From the NCBI RefSeq assembly GCF_000152845.1, contig NZ_CH902584.1:1856-65855 (forward strand): a stretch of DNA of 64,000 nucleotides, in the 5' to 3' direction. The number at the start of each line of letters is the position of its first letter. The first letter of the stretch is position 1. Position numbers and translations under genes: made by a program. Positions 9,344 through 16,445 of this stretch are shown here, in pieces. This stretch comes from Roseovarius sp. 217. GTDB lineage: Bacteria; Pseudomonadota; Alphaproteobacteria; Rhodobacterales; Rhodobacteraceae. The notes under the pieces are model-generated. The model was not told the origin of the DNA. It saw nothing but the letters and a program-made list of their open reading frames with translations, and made no database searches.

Positions 9344-9422
9344 TCGGTTGTCCCTCCTGATGTTTACATCGTTAACATTGAACTAGGTACAGGCTGACAC
9401 CCTTTCTAGGTGCTGTCGTACT

Positions 9423-9446
9423 CTAGATCAACTAACGCTGATCTAG
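9423..9446. promoter_or_regulatory. Perfect inverted repeat upstream of rpoH
   Basis: CTAGATCA and TGATCTAG form 8-base arms around an 8-base spacer, 80-103 bases before the rpoH start codon. On the minus strand TTGATC in one arm lies 17 bases before TAGAAA, which could serve as a weak -35/-10 pair. The repeat could be an operator or the end hairpin of the rluA transcript; there is no T run to favour a terminator. Confidence 0.5.
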
Positions 9447-9504
9447 GATAGTTCCGTCGCTACGCCCGCATTATGACAAAAAGTCACGCGATCTTGCGCC
9501 TCTG

Positions 9505-10533
9505 TCACGATCCACGCAGCGCAGCGATCAGGGTTGTCATGTCCTCGGGCAGCGCCGCCTCGAACCGCAGGGCCATGCCGCTCACCGGATGCACAAACCC
9601 CAGCACAGCCGCATGCAGCGCCTGCCGGGGAAAGTCGCGCGCGGCCGCCACGGCCGTGGCTGAAAGTGCCTTCTCCGACAGTTTTCGGCGTCCGCCATAG
9701 ACCGGATCACCAATCAGCCCGTGCCCGGCATGCGCCATATGCACCCGAATCTGGTGGGTGCGCCCGGTCTCCAGCCAGCACTCCATGAGCGAAACAACGC
9801 CCGGCGTCCCAAAGGACTCGATCACCCGTGCCCGCGTCACCGCATGCCGCCCGCCCTCAAACAACACGGCCTGTTTTTGACGGTCGGTCTTGTGTCGGGC
9901 CAGACGGGTGGCGATGCGCAGGATATTGCCGGCCTCGAAACTGATGCCGGGCAGGCCCCGCAGACGCGGGTCGCCAGCATCGGGCACACCATTGACCACG
10001 GCGCGGTATGAGCGCTCGACGCTATGCGCCTCGAATTGCGCGGCCAACCCCTGATGCGCGGCATCCGATTTGGCAACCACCAAGAGACCACTGGTGTCCT
10101 TGTCGATGCGGTGGACAATGCCGGGTCGTTTGGACCCGCCCACCCCTGACAGGCTGTCGCCGCAATGATGCAACAGCGCATTGACCAGCGTCCCCTCCGG
10201 ACTGCCGGGTGCCGGATGCACAACCATTCCGGCCGGTTTGTTGATGACGATCAGATCGTCATCCTCATAGACGACGGTCAGCGCTATCGCCTCGGCGCTG
10301 ATATGGCTCTCGCGCGCCTCTGGCACGAGGATTTCTATCAGGTCGCCCGCAGTCACCCGCGCCTTGGCGTCGCGCATCACCGCGCCATTGACCTGCACAG
10401 CCCCCTCTTCGAGCAGCCGCGCCAGACGGGTGCGCGACAGGGTCGCCTCCTCTGGCACATCGCGCGAAAGCGCCTTATCAAGGCGTTGAGGCGGATCATC
10501 CCCGATCCGAAAGACAAGTGGTTCTAGCCCCAT
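9505..10533 (-). CDS. RluA-family 23S rRNA pseudouridine synthase (RluD-like)
   Basis: From the ATG at 10533 the protein is 342 residues. An S4 RNA-binding domain (RLDKALSRDVPEEATLSRTR) is followed by the catalytic domain with HRIDKDTSG at 141-149, where Asp 144 is the nucleophile. INKPAGMVVHPAPG and GRTHQIRVH are other RluA landmarks. RluD-type enzymes modify helix 69 of 23S rRNA; the exact target here is inferred. Its start codon overlaps that of the divergent DUF6476 gene. Longer upstream frames only read antisense to that neighbour and are rejected. Confidence 0.92.
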   Translation of the reverse strand: MGLEPLVFRIGDDPPQRLDKALSRDVPEEATLSRTRLARLLEEGAVQVNGAVMRDAKARVTAGDLIEILVPEARESHISAEAIALTVVYEDDDLIVINKPAGMVVHPAPGSPEGTLVNALLHHCGDSLSGVGGSKRPGIVHRIDKDTSGLLVVAKSDAAHQGLAAQFEAHSVERSYRAVVNGVPDAGDPRLRGLPGISFEAGNILRIATRLARHKTDRQKQAVLFEGGRHAVTRARVIESFGTPGVVSLMECWLETGRTHQIRVHMAHAGHGLIGDPVYGGRRKLSEKALSATAVAAARDFPRQALHAAVLGFVHPVSGMALRFEAALPEDMTTLIAALRGS

Positions 10534-10846
10534 GGATGACAACTCCGCGCCGATCAGTCCGGCGACACTGAAATTTCTGGCGCGGCTGGTCACTGTCCTG
10601 ACCGCGACCATGATTGTCGGCGTTCTAGTGATCGTGGGGCTGCTTGTCACCCGCTTCTGGGGGTATGACACCGTGGCGCGGCCTGTTGTGCCTGACAGCA
10701 TCGCCCTGCCAGATGGCACCAACGCCACAGCCTTTACCCAAGGCCGCGACTGGTATGCGATCGTGACCGACGACAACCGCATCTTGATTTATGACCGCCA
10801 GAGCGGAACCCTGCGGCAAACTGTGACCCTTGAGCGGCAAGAGTGA
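10532..10846 (+). CDS. DUF6476-type single-pass membrane protein
   Basis: The 104-residue protein has one transmembrane helix at about residues 20-42 (LVTVLTATMIVGVLVIVGLLV). A periplasmic part follows (YAIVTDDNRILIYDRQSGTL) that resembles one blade of a beta-propeller. I recognise the pattern as the small roseobacter family known as DUF6476, from memory and without a search. The function is unknown. The ATG overlaps the start codon of the divergent rluA gene by two bases, so each gene must take its promoter from inside the other. Confidence 0.8.
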   Translation: MDDNSAPISPATLKFLARLVTVLTATMIVGVLVIVGLLVTRFWGYDTVARPVVPDSIALPDGTNATAFTQGRDWYAIVTDDNRILIYDRQSGTLRQTVTLERQE

Positions 10847-10938
10847 CCCCGAAAGACGGGGACATCGAACCACATCGCGCAGCCTCTCGGGCCCGCGTGG
10901 CCGATCACACAACGCACAGGGTCGCGCAGGGTCAGGGC

Positions 10939-11346
10939 CTATGAATTTTCCGGAAACTGCGCGTTGCACTGCTTTACACCATTTGCGGCCCTGGCGGCGT
11001 AATCGGGCAACAAACGTTTGTATTGCGCAAGTTTTTCCTTCTCATGGCTGACATCAATCGCCACCGGCGTTGTCTGGGTCCGGTATTGGGTTGACGGGCA
11101 GGGATAGGGCAATGTCCGGTATGTATAGGGATCGCTCCAGTGGCAGATGCCTTGGACGGTATAGGGCACGCTTTGCGAATGGACCGCGTAGCCCCGAATG
11201 ATATTTTGCTGCGTTTCGACCATCAGACTTTCAAGCGCCCTGTAGTCACGCGTCACAGAGGCGATGCAGCTTTCGCGCGGCGTGCTGCAGCCAGCGGCAA
11301 ATGATGCCAGCACAAGGGCTGCAAAGATTCTTGAAACTCTGGTCAA
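10939..11346 (-). CDS. Hypothetical lipoprotein
   Basis: A TTG at 11346 is taken as the start: GGAG lies nine bases before it and the protein then begins with a classic lipoprotein signal (RIFAALVLASFAAGC). The mature part of about 115 residues has several cysteines, a YRALESLMVETQQNIIRGYA segment and a tyrosine- and proline-rich middle (SDPYTYRTLPYPCPSTQYRT). I do not recognise a named family. Frames extending further upstream add a low-complexity stretch without a signal and are not favoured. It is a single gene with a long gap upstream. Confidence 0.7.
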   Translation of the reverse strand: MTRVSRIFAALVLASFAAGCSTPRESCIASVTRDYRALESLMVETQQNIIRGYAVHSQSVPYTVQGICHWSDPYTYRTLPYPCPSTQYRTQTTPVAIDVSHEKEKLAQYKRLLPDYAARAANGVKQCNAQFPENS

Positions 11347-11921
11347 AGCGTTGATCTCCGGATGTCGCGTGGCAGAGGCGGCGCCAGCATGGCGCGTCAC
11401 TGAAAGTAATACCCGGTCGGGCCACCGGGTAAACGGAAAAGGCACATGCGATGGTTGCTCGTGGCCAGTCCCGCACCCCATTCCCGCACCCCAGTCCCGC
11501 ACCGCCGAACGGGGCGTCGTTCGCGCATTATGCCTGATGCTGACGACTTTCACGACTCCAGAGTTTCCGAGAGTTGAGTGGAGCCCCGGAACCTCTCATC
11601 GCCTGACCTCAGCCACACGCGTGCGACGGGTGCCATACGCCAGCAAAGGCAAGGCAATGCGCCTGTTCCGCTCTGCTTTGCCTGTTCATTCCAGATGTCG
11701 GACCGTCTGTCAGCGATCATGACCCCTGCCCTTGGGCTCGACGTCAATCAGGCGGCGCGCGTCGAGATGGTCTTTCGAGATGTCCGCGCCGATGGTATCC
11801 TTCACCATCTTCGTTGTCCTTTGCGTGTCGTGCAAGACGTCTTGCTGCGGCGTATCCGTTCAGGTCTCAGGCGAAGACGGGCCCACCACCGCACGACCGG
11901 ACAGACTAAGGGAGAACACGA
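11347..11921. other. Gene-free stretch between the lipoprotein and cysK
   Basis: No convincing coding frame is present. It holds three tandem 13-base units (CAGTCCCGCACCC and variants) at 11466-11504, a short inverted repeat ACCCGG-N8-CCGGGT just before them, and an imperfect stem-loop GGCAAGGCA...TGCTTTGCC around 11649-11684. It must contain the promoters of both flanking divergent genes. No known riboswitch is recognised. Confidence 0.5.
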
Positions 11922-13007
11922 ATGACAACTGGAACACTCCGAACCACAAATGGACGAGGACGCCTCTACGACTCGATCCTTGATACCGTTGGCGACACAC
12001 CGGTCGTTCGTATCAACAATATCGCGCCGCCGGATGTGCGCGTTTACGTCAAGGCCGAGTTTTTCAATCCGGCAGCATCGGTCAAGGACCGGCTTGCCCT
12101 CAACATCATAGAGGCTGCGGAACGCGCAGGTACTCTGAAGCCGGGTCAGACCGTGGTCGAGGCCACCAGCGGGAATACCGGCATCGGGCTCGCGATGGTC
12201 TGTGCGCAGAAAGGCTATCCGCTGGTTGTCACCATGGCCGACAGCTTTTCGGTCGAACGTCGGCGGATGATGCGGATGCTGGGCGCCAAGGTCGTGCTGA
12301 CGCCGCGCGCGGAAAAGGGCACGGGAATGTATATGAAAGCCGTGGAATTGGCCGAAAAGAACGGCTGGTTCCTCGCGCATCAATTTGAGACATCGGCAAA
12401 TGCGGATATCCACGAATCAACAACCGCGCGCGAGATCATCAATGATTTTTCCGGTGACAGGCTGGATTATCTCGTCACAGGATACGGAACCGGCGGCACG
12501 GTCACGGGACTCGCGCGGGTTCTGCGCAAGGAGCGTCCGGAGACAAAGATCATTCTCAGCGAACCCGCGAATGCCGCGCTGATCGCAAGTGGGATCGCTC
12601 AGGAGCGTAGCAGCAACGGTGCCCCCGCGGGCAGTCATCCCGCCTTTGAGCCACATCCCATCCAAGGTTGGACGCCGGATTTCATTCCGCTGGTGCTCCA
12701 AGAAGCCTTGGACACGGGCGGCTATGACGACTTGATCCCGGTCACTGGTGCAGACGGCATCGCTTGGGCCAAGAAACTCGCCGCACGCGAGGGAATCCTG
12801 ACCGGTGTCTCGGGCGGCGCGAGCTTTGCTGTCGCCATGCAGATTGCCGAACGGGCGCCCAAAGGATCGGTGATCCTCGCCATGTTGCCCGACACAGGAG
12901 AGCGTTACCTGTCCACGCCGCTGTTCGAAGACATTGTCGAGTTCATGGATGACGAGGAACTGGCCATGTCAAACTCGACGCCGGGATACCGAATGGCAGC
13001 CGAATAA
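11922..13007 (+). CDS. cysK: Cysteine synthase A family, PLP-dependent
   Basis: The 361-residue enzyme joins O-acetylserine and sulfide to give cysteine. The PLP lysine is Lys 55 in ASVKDR, the substrate loop is TSGNTG at 82-87, and the phosphate-binding loop is GYGTGGT near 190. AAGGGAG precedes the ATG. It is about 40 residues longer than E. coli CysK, with an N-terminal extension (TTGTLRTTNGRGR) and a C-terminal tail; an insertion near 230 (ERSSNGAPAGSHPAFEPHP) is typical of a subgroup that could also act as CysM or a related beta-replacing enzyme. Confidence 0.9.
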   Translation: MTTGTLRTTNGRGRLYDSILDTVGDTPVVRINNIAPPDVRVYVKAEFFNPAASVKDRLALNIIEAAERAGTLKPGQTVVEATSGNTGIGLAMVCAQKGYPLVVTMADSFSVERRRMMRMLGAKVVLTPRAEKGTGMYMKAVELAEKNGWFLAHQFETSANADIHESTTAREIINDFSGDRLDYLVTGYGTGGTVTGLARVLRKERPETKIILSEPANAALIASGIAQERSSNGAPAGSHPAFEPHPIQGWTPDFIPLVLQEALDTGGYDDLIPVTGADGIAWAKKLAAREGILTGVSGGASFAVAMQIAERAPKGSVILAMLPDTGERYLSTPLFEDIVEFMDDEELAMSNSTPGYRMAAE

Positions 13008-13035
13008 CCCGTCACTGACCCAAGGTGGTGACGGG
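13008..13035 (+). terminator. Hairpin directly after cysK
   Basis: CCCGTCAC and GTGACGGG form a perfect 8-base stem with a 12-base loop immediately after the cysK stop. There is no T run, so it is either a weak terminator or a 3' stabilising hairpin. A second perfect hairpin, GCAACGC-cagt-GCGTTGC, lies at 13163-13180 in the remaining gap before the tRNA; I see nothing else in that gap. Confidence 0.5.
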
Positions 13036-13272
13036 CACACGCCCTGACATGATCCGCAGAGGCCCAACCCTGCATATTGGTCGGGCTTGGAGCAAAGACA
13101 CGCAGTGTAAGACCTAAACCGGGTACACTTCAGACGACCGTAAACCCGTCCGAACCGGAGGGGCAACGCCAGTGCGTTGCGGTCGCATGTCGAGAGGTTT
13201 GCGAAGCATGCAGAAATCACGCGGATCTCTGAACTCAGTCAGACCCGCTTGGCATGTTCTATCGGGTTTTGA

Positions 13273-13349
13273 TGGTACCGCCTCCCTGGCTTGAACAGGG
13301 GACCTCTGGATCCACAATCCAGCGCTCTAACCAACTGAGCTAAGGCGGC
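13273..13349 (-). tRNA. tRNA-His (anticodon GTG)
   Basis: The minus strand folds as a complete cloverleaf of 77 bases with encoded CCA. The acceptor stem is GCCGCCT/AGGCGGT, the D arm GCTC/GAGC, the anticodon arm CTGGA-TTGTGGA-TCCAG, and the T arm CCCTG-TTCAAGC-CAGGG. The anticodon GTG reads His codons. Base 73 is A, the first pair is G1-U72, and the base before position 1 is T rather than G, so the usual G-1 identity element is absent. This is the known alphaproteobacterial exception. Confidence 0.95.
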
Positions 13350-13390
13350 ACTGGAGGGCGATGTAACTTTACCGTTCTCCGAATGCAAGC

Positions 13391-13876
13391 CTAATGAAAG
13401 CGGATTTCCCAGGTTTGTTCCACAAGATCACAGCCATACGACCGCACCGGGTGCGAAGTGGCGATCCGCCAGCCGTTGCGCGCATAAAGCGCGCAAGCGG
13501 CGCGGTGGCTTTCATGGGTCGCAAGCTGCATGCCGCGGTAGCCCGCCGTTCGGGCAAAGGCCATGCAATGGCTCAACATCCGCTGGCCAAGGCCCCTGCC
13601 CCGCGCGCCGGGGTCGAGCAGAAAGAGCCGCAATTTGGCGATATCCTCGCTCAACGCGACGCAAAAGATTGACCCAAGCGGCTGCCCGCCTGCCTCCGCG
13701 ACCCAGCCCGCTTCGCGCTCTGGATCATGCATCGCTATGAAGTCATTGACGATTTCGGCCACGAGCGGGGCGAACGTAGCATCGAACCCCGCCTCCTGTG
13801 CATAGTGGGTCCCGTGACGCTCAATGAGCCAAGGGGCATCGTCCGGATGAAAGAGGCGCAGAGTGATTTCGTCCAT
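13391..13876 (-). CDS. GNAT family N-acetyltransferase
   Basis: The ATG at 13876 with GAGGGG close before gives 161 residues beginning MDEITLRLFHPDDAPWL. The acetyl-CoA loop is ARGRGLGQRML around residue 100 and the C terminus carries HRAACALYARNGW, the usual beta6/beta7 region. The enzyme moves an acetyl group from acetyl-CoA to an amine; the acceptor cannot be told. A transcript starting with tRNA-His runs away from it, so it is probably a single gene. Confidence 0.88.
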   Translation of the reverse strand: MDEITLRLFHPDDAPWLIERHGTHYAQEAGFDATFAPLVAEIVNDFIAMHDPEREAGWVAEAGGQPLGSIFCVALSEDIAKLRLFLLDPGARGRGLGQRMLSHCMAFARTAGYRGMQLATHESHRAACALYARNGWRIATSHPVRSYGCDLVEQTWEIRFH

Positions 13877-13954
13877 ACCCCTCACCAAAGCGCCAAGGCG
13901 CTTGTCAAGCAAGTGGGAAAAGAGTAGCAAACCGGCTCTTTCAAGGAGAGCGCA

Positions 13955-14137
13955 ATGGGTATCAATTCAGAGAGCGACGTCGAAGCCAACCTGCAAATCG
14001 GGCCCACCGATCAGGGCATGGTGCGCCTCTACATTGAGGCGCAAGGCCTTGAAATTCCTATGGACTTCACCCCAGATGAGGCCGAGGAAATCGCTCAAGA
14101 GCTCATCGCTTCGGCCACGGCTGCGCGGGCCAAGTGA
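13955..14137 (+). CDS. Small conserved protein, DUF6324-like
   Basis: The 60-residue acidic protein has a good AAGGAGA site six bases before the ATG. It consists of a short beta region (QIGPTDQGMVRLYIEAQGLEIPMDF) and a C-terminal helix (PDEAEEIAQELIASATAARA). From memory it resembles a small family found throughout Rhodobacterales (DUF6324); I could not verify this. The function is unknown. It is convergent with mmcB, with no bases between the two stops. Confidence 0.75.
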   Translation: MGINSESDVEANLQIGPTDQGMVRLYIEAQGLEIPMDFTPDEAEEIAQELIASATAARAK

Positions 14138-14581
14138 TCACAGGCGCGGGTCCAGCACCGATTGCAGACGCCGCGCCGCATGACGGGCGAATTTACGGGT
14201 GAGCGCGGCACGGCGCGCCCCGGCCAGCCGGGTTTCCGGCGCCATGCGAATGATCTCTGCATTATAGGCATCGGCGAGAATCAGCCCGGTGCCATCTGGC
14301 AGCAGGTCGATGGGAAACTCCGCGTCTACGGCCCAGAAATAGCGGTCACACCATTGCAGATATCCTTGCCATTTGGCGTCCCCCATGAAATCGGCGCGGC
14401 TTGATTTGCACTCGATCACCCAAATTTCACCCTTGGGACCAATCGCCATGACATCCACGCGCCGCCCCCGCTCCGGCACAAACTCTACAATAGAATCAAA
14501 ATCATAGCCGCGTAAATGGCGGCACACACCGCGTGCCAGAAGTTGCCCCGGTTGCAGGATTTGATCGGCGGTCCATTCCAT
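14138..14581 (-). CDS. mmcB: MmcB family DNA repair protein
   Basis: The 147-residue protein shows the PD-(D/E)XK nuclease-like core: RVDVMAIGPKGEIWVIECKSSRADF supplies the Asp, Glu and Lys of the active-site pattern. MmcB was described in Caulobacter as an SOS-induced protein linked to mitomycin C survival and mutagenesis. A perfect alphaproteobacterial LexA box lies 12-26 bases before its start, which agrees with that regulation. It is transcribed alone here; no imuAB-dnaE2 genes are nearby. Confidence 0.88.
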   Translation of the reverse strand: MEWTADQILQPGQLLARGVCRHLRGYDFDSIVEFVPERGRRVDVMAIGPKGEIWVIECKSSRADFMGDAKWQGYLQWCDRYFWAVDAEFPIDLLPDGTGLILADAYNAEIIRMAPETRLAGARRAALTRKFARHAARRLQSVLDPRL

Positions 14582-14592
14582 GCGGCGATTAT

Positions 14593-14607
14593 GAACAAAC
14601 CACGAAC
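14593..14607 (-). promoter_or_regulatory. LexA (SOS) box in front of mmcB
   Basis: On the minus strand the sequence is GTTC-GTGGTTT-GTTC, an exact match to the alphaproteobacterial LexA direct repeat GTTC-N7-GTTC. It ends 12 bases before the mmcB ATG, so bound LexA would block the promoter or early transcription. Confidence 0.85.
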
Positions 14608-14619
14608 GCGCGCAACCCC

Positions 14620-14880
14620 TTGTCGTGGCCCGAGCAAAGGCTTAACTGTGAGGCGTGGCGGGTTCTGTTCTTCTCGATAACGGTTGCATTCCAGTGGCCT
14701 TAAGCAAATCCGAGGGAATTGGCTCTGTCTGTGCCCTGGTCCAGTTATCCGATGCCCACCTGTACATACAGGTCCTCGGGAATCATACCACCGAACGGTT
14801 GCTACGGGCCCGTCACACCCAGATCCAACCTTTCACCTGCGGACACCGTGTCCTGTGTGGACACACAGTCTGTACGCAAT
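14620..14880. other. Gene-free stretch with several perfect inverted repeats
   Basis: No credible coding frame. The stretch contains ACCTGTA-ca-TACAGGT (14758-14773), GGACAC-c-GTGTCC (14841-14853) and CTGTGTG-ga-CACACAG (14853-14868). CCGAGG (near 14711) can pair with CCTCGG (near 14775) and ACGGTTGC occurs twice. The two-base spacers argue for protein operators rather than RNA hairpins for two of these sites. It may hold a small RNA, operators, or both. Confidence 0.5.
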
Positions 14881-14881
14881 G

Positions 14882-14902
14882 AAAACGCCCCGCGAGGGGG
14901 CG
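14882..14902 (-). terminator. Rho-independent terminator
   Basis: On the minus strand CGCCCC-ctcgc-GGGGCG is followed by TTTTC, a good intrinsic terminator. It lies 34 bases after the stop of the small membrane protein at 14936-15271 and should end its transcript. Confidence 0.8.
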
Positions 14903-14935
14903 CTTCAGGCTTCGGTTCGAACGCGGTGAACGGTC

Positions 14936-15271
14936 CTAGCGCTTGCGCCATGCCTCGCGGGCGCGGCCATCATCGACCCGGACCGGGATAGCCATATAGT
15001 CGCGCTGCATCATATGCTGACGGTGCCCACCGCGCGGCTCGTCATCATCGTCATCTTTCATCCGCATCACGGCAATGGCGAATTGCACGCCTGCGAACAC
15101 GATGCCGTTCGCAAACCACAGGATCACAACGGCCAGCAGCCCCTTGTCGGAATGGCTGACCAGATGCCAGAGATTTGCGACATTGAACCACAGCAGCAGG
15201 GCGACAAAGACCCCCGCGATGCCAAAGCCGATGGCAACCTGCGTGATGTAGAGGCGTATAAGCTTGGGCAT
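14936..15271 (-). CDS. Small two-helix membrane protein, function unknown
   Basis: From the ATG at 15271 the protein has 111 residues: MPKLIRLYITQVAIGFG leads into a first transmembrane helix (VFVALLLWF), then a loop NVANLWHLVSHSDKG, a second helix (LLAVVILWFANGIVFAGVQFAIAV), and an Asp-rich cytoplasmic tail (RMKDDDDDEPRGG). GGAG lies just before the start. Longer frames add arginine-rich junk and are rejected. Similar proteins are widespread in roseobacters, without a known role. It ends at a clear terminator. Confidence 0.78.
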   Translation of the reverse strand: MPKLIRLYITQVAIGFGIAGVFVALLLWFNVANLWHLVSHSDKGLLAVVILWFANGIVFAGVQFAIAVMRMKDDDDDEPRGGHRQHMMQRDYMAIPVRVDDGRAREAWRKR

Positions 15272-15353
15272 GAAACGACTCCTTTGCTTTGGCTCAAGTT
15301 TACGCTTTTGACACAGAATTACAAGTCGGCGCCCCGCGACCCTTTTACCTGTC

Positions 15354-15405
15354 GCTTTCATCTGGCCGCAAATACCTCGGGGTTTGGGGCTGGCCCTCAC
15401 GCTGG
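15354..15405. repeat. Dispersed intergenic element, copy C
   Basis: The head GCTTTCATCTGGCCGCAAAT followed by ACCTCGGGG differs from copy A at 6884 by only a few bases. The following GC-rich part is degenerate, with GGCCC...GGGCC able to pair weakly. It sits after the nusB stop and before the small membrane protein gene. Confidence 0.5.
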
Positions 15406-15416
15406 CGGGGCCTCGT

Positions 15417-15899
15417 TCAGAACGCCTCGGGTCGCGCCTCGCGCGCCATGTGATCGAGCACGGCATTGACGAATTTCGATTCCTTGCCCGCCGGGTAAAA
15501 GGCCTTGGCAACATCGACATATTCCATGATCACCACCTTGGGCGGCGTGTCGGACTCGACCAGTTCGGCCCCCGCTGCGCGAAAGAGTGCGCGCAGGGTC
15601 GGATCAATCCGCGCAATCGGCCATTTCGCCACCAAGGCGCGGTCAGTCATCTGGTCAATCTTGGCCTGCCAGTTCACCGCATCGTCGAGCAGTTTGCGAA
15701 ACAGATCGACATCGCCCTCGGCCATGTCGACGCCCTCGTCCACTTCGGCTCCGAACCGGAAATCCAGAAACTCCTCGCGCACCACGTCAGAGGTCTGGCC
15801 GGAATGTTCCATCTGAAACAGCGCCTGCACCGCATAGAGGCGGGCTGCGGATTTCATCTGGCGTTTGCGGTTGCCAGAGAGGGCGGGATCGGTGGTCAT
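15417..15899 (-). CDS. nusB: Transcription antitermination factor NusB
   Basis: The 160-residue all-helical protein shows NusB landmarks: KSAARLYAVQALFQMEHSG near the N terminus, RALVAKWPIARIDPTLRALFRAA in the middle and VVIMEYVDVAKAFYPAGKESKFVNAVLDHMAR at the end. NusB binds boxA RNA with NusE (S10) and supports antitermination on rRNA operons. It is the last gene of ribBX-ribH-nusB and overlaps ribH by four bases (ATGA). This gene order is common in proteobacteria. Confidence 0.95.
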   Translation of the reverse strand: MTTDPALSGNRKRQMKSAARLYAVQALFQMEHSGQTSDVVREEFLDFRFGAEVDEGVDMAEGDVDLFRKLLDDAVNWQAKIDQMTDRALVAKWPIARIDPTLRALFRAAGAELVESDTPPKVVIMEYVDVAKAFYPAGKESKFVNAVLDHMAREARPEAF

Positions 15900-16441
15900 G
15901 CGGTGGGCTTGCCTTTTGTCTGACCCGCGATCTGGATCTCTTCGGTCGCGGGTTTAAAGCCGACGCCTTTGCGCGGGCCGCCCCATTTACGGGCCAAGGC
16001 CACCAGATGCAAGGCCGCTGCCGCCGCCCCTGCGCCTTTGTTCATGGCTTTGGGATCGGCGCGCACCTCGGCTTGCGGGCGGTTCTCGACGGTGAGAATG
16101 CCATTGCCGATGCACAGCCCCTGCAAGCCCAAGAGCGCAATCCCGCGCGAGCTGTCATTGCAGACGGTCTCGTAATGCGTGGTCTCGCCCCGGATCACAC
16201 AGCCCAGCCCGACATAGCCGTCAAAGTTGGACATGCGTTCCGCGATGCCGATAGCGGTGGGGATTTCCAGCGCGCCGGGCACTTCGGCAATCTCATAGGT
16301 GCCGCCCGTGGCCTCGATCTCGGCGGTGGCCCCGGCAATCAGATTGTCGGCGATGTCGCGGTAGAACGGCGCCACGACGATCAAGAGCTTCACTGGCTTG
16401 TCAAACTCGGCACGCGGCAGGGTGTATTCATGCTCGGCCAT
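15896..16441 (-). CDS. ribH: 6,7-dimethyl-8-ribityllumazine synthase
   Basis: The 181-residue protein makes lumazine from 5-amino-6-ribitylaminouracil and 3,4-dihydroxybutanone phosphate. Landmarks are APFYRDIADNLIAGA near residue 25, VPGALEIPTAI near 56, and GLGCVIRGETTHYETVCND with the catalytic His around 88-93. A 20-residue C-terminal tail (KGVGFKPATEEIQIAGQTKG) extends past the usual end. It is four bases downstream of ribBX and overlaps nusB by four. Confidence 0.95.
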   Translation of the reverse strand: MAEHEYTLPRAEFDKPVKLLIVVAPFYRDIADNLIAGATAEIEATGGTYEIAEVPGALEIPTAIGIAERMSNFDGYVGLGCVIRGETTHYETVCNDSSRGIALLGLQGLCIGNGILTVENRPQAEVRADPKAMNKGAGAAAAALHLVALARKWGGPRKGVGFKPATEEIQIAGQTKGKPTA

Positions 16442-16445
16442 GCTC

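Noticed and set aside
14758..14773. Lux box (LuxR quorum-sensing site)
   Set aside because: The arms ACCTGTA/TACAGGT equal those of the Vibrio fischeri lux box, but the spacer is two bases instead of six and no luxR or luxI gene is in the window.
14650..14880. 6S RNA or 4.5S SRP RNA gene
   Set aside because: I could not build the long central bubble of 6S RNA, and the SRP GGAAGGAAGCAG-type loop is missing. A small RNA is possible but not one I can name.
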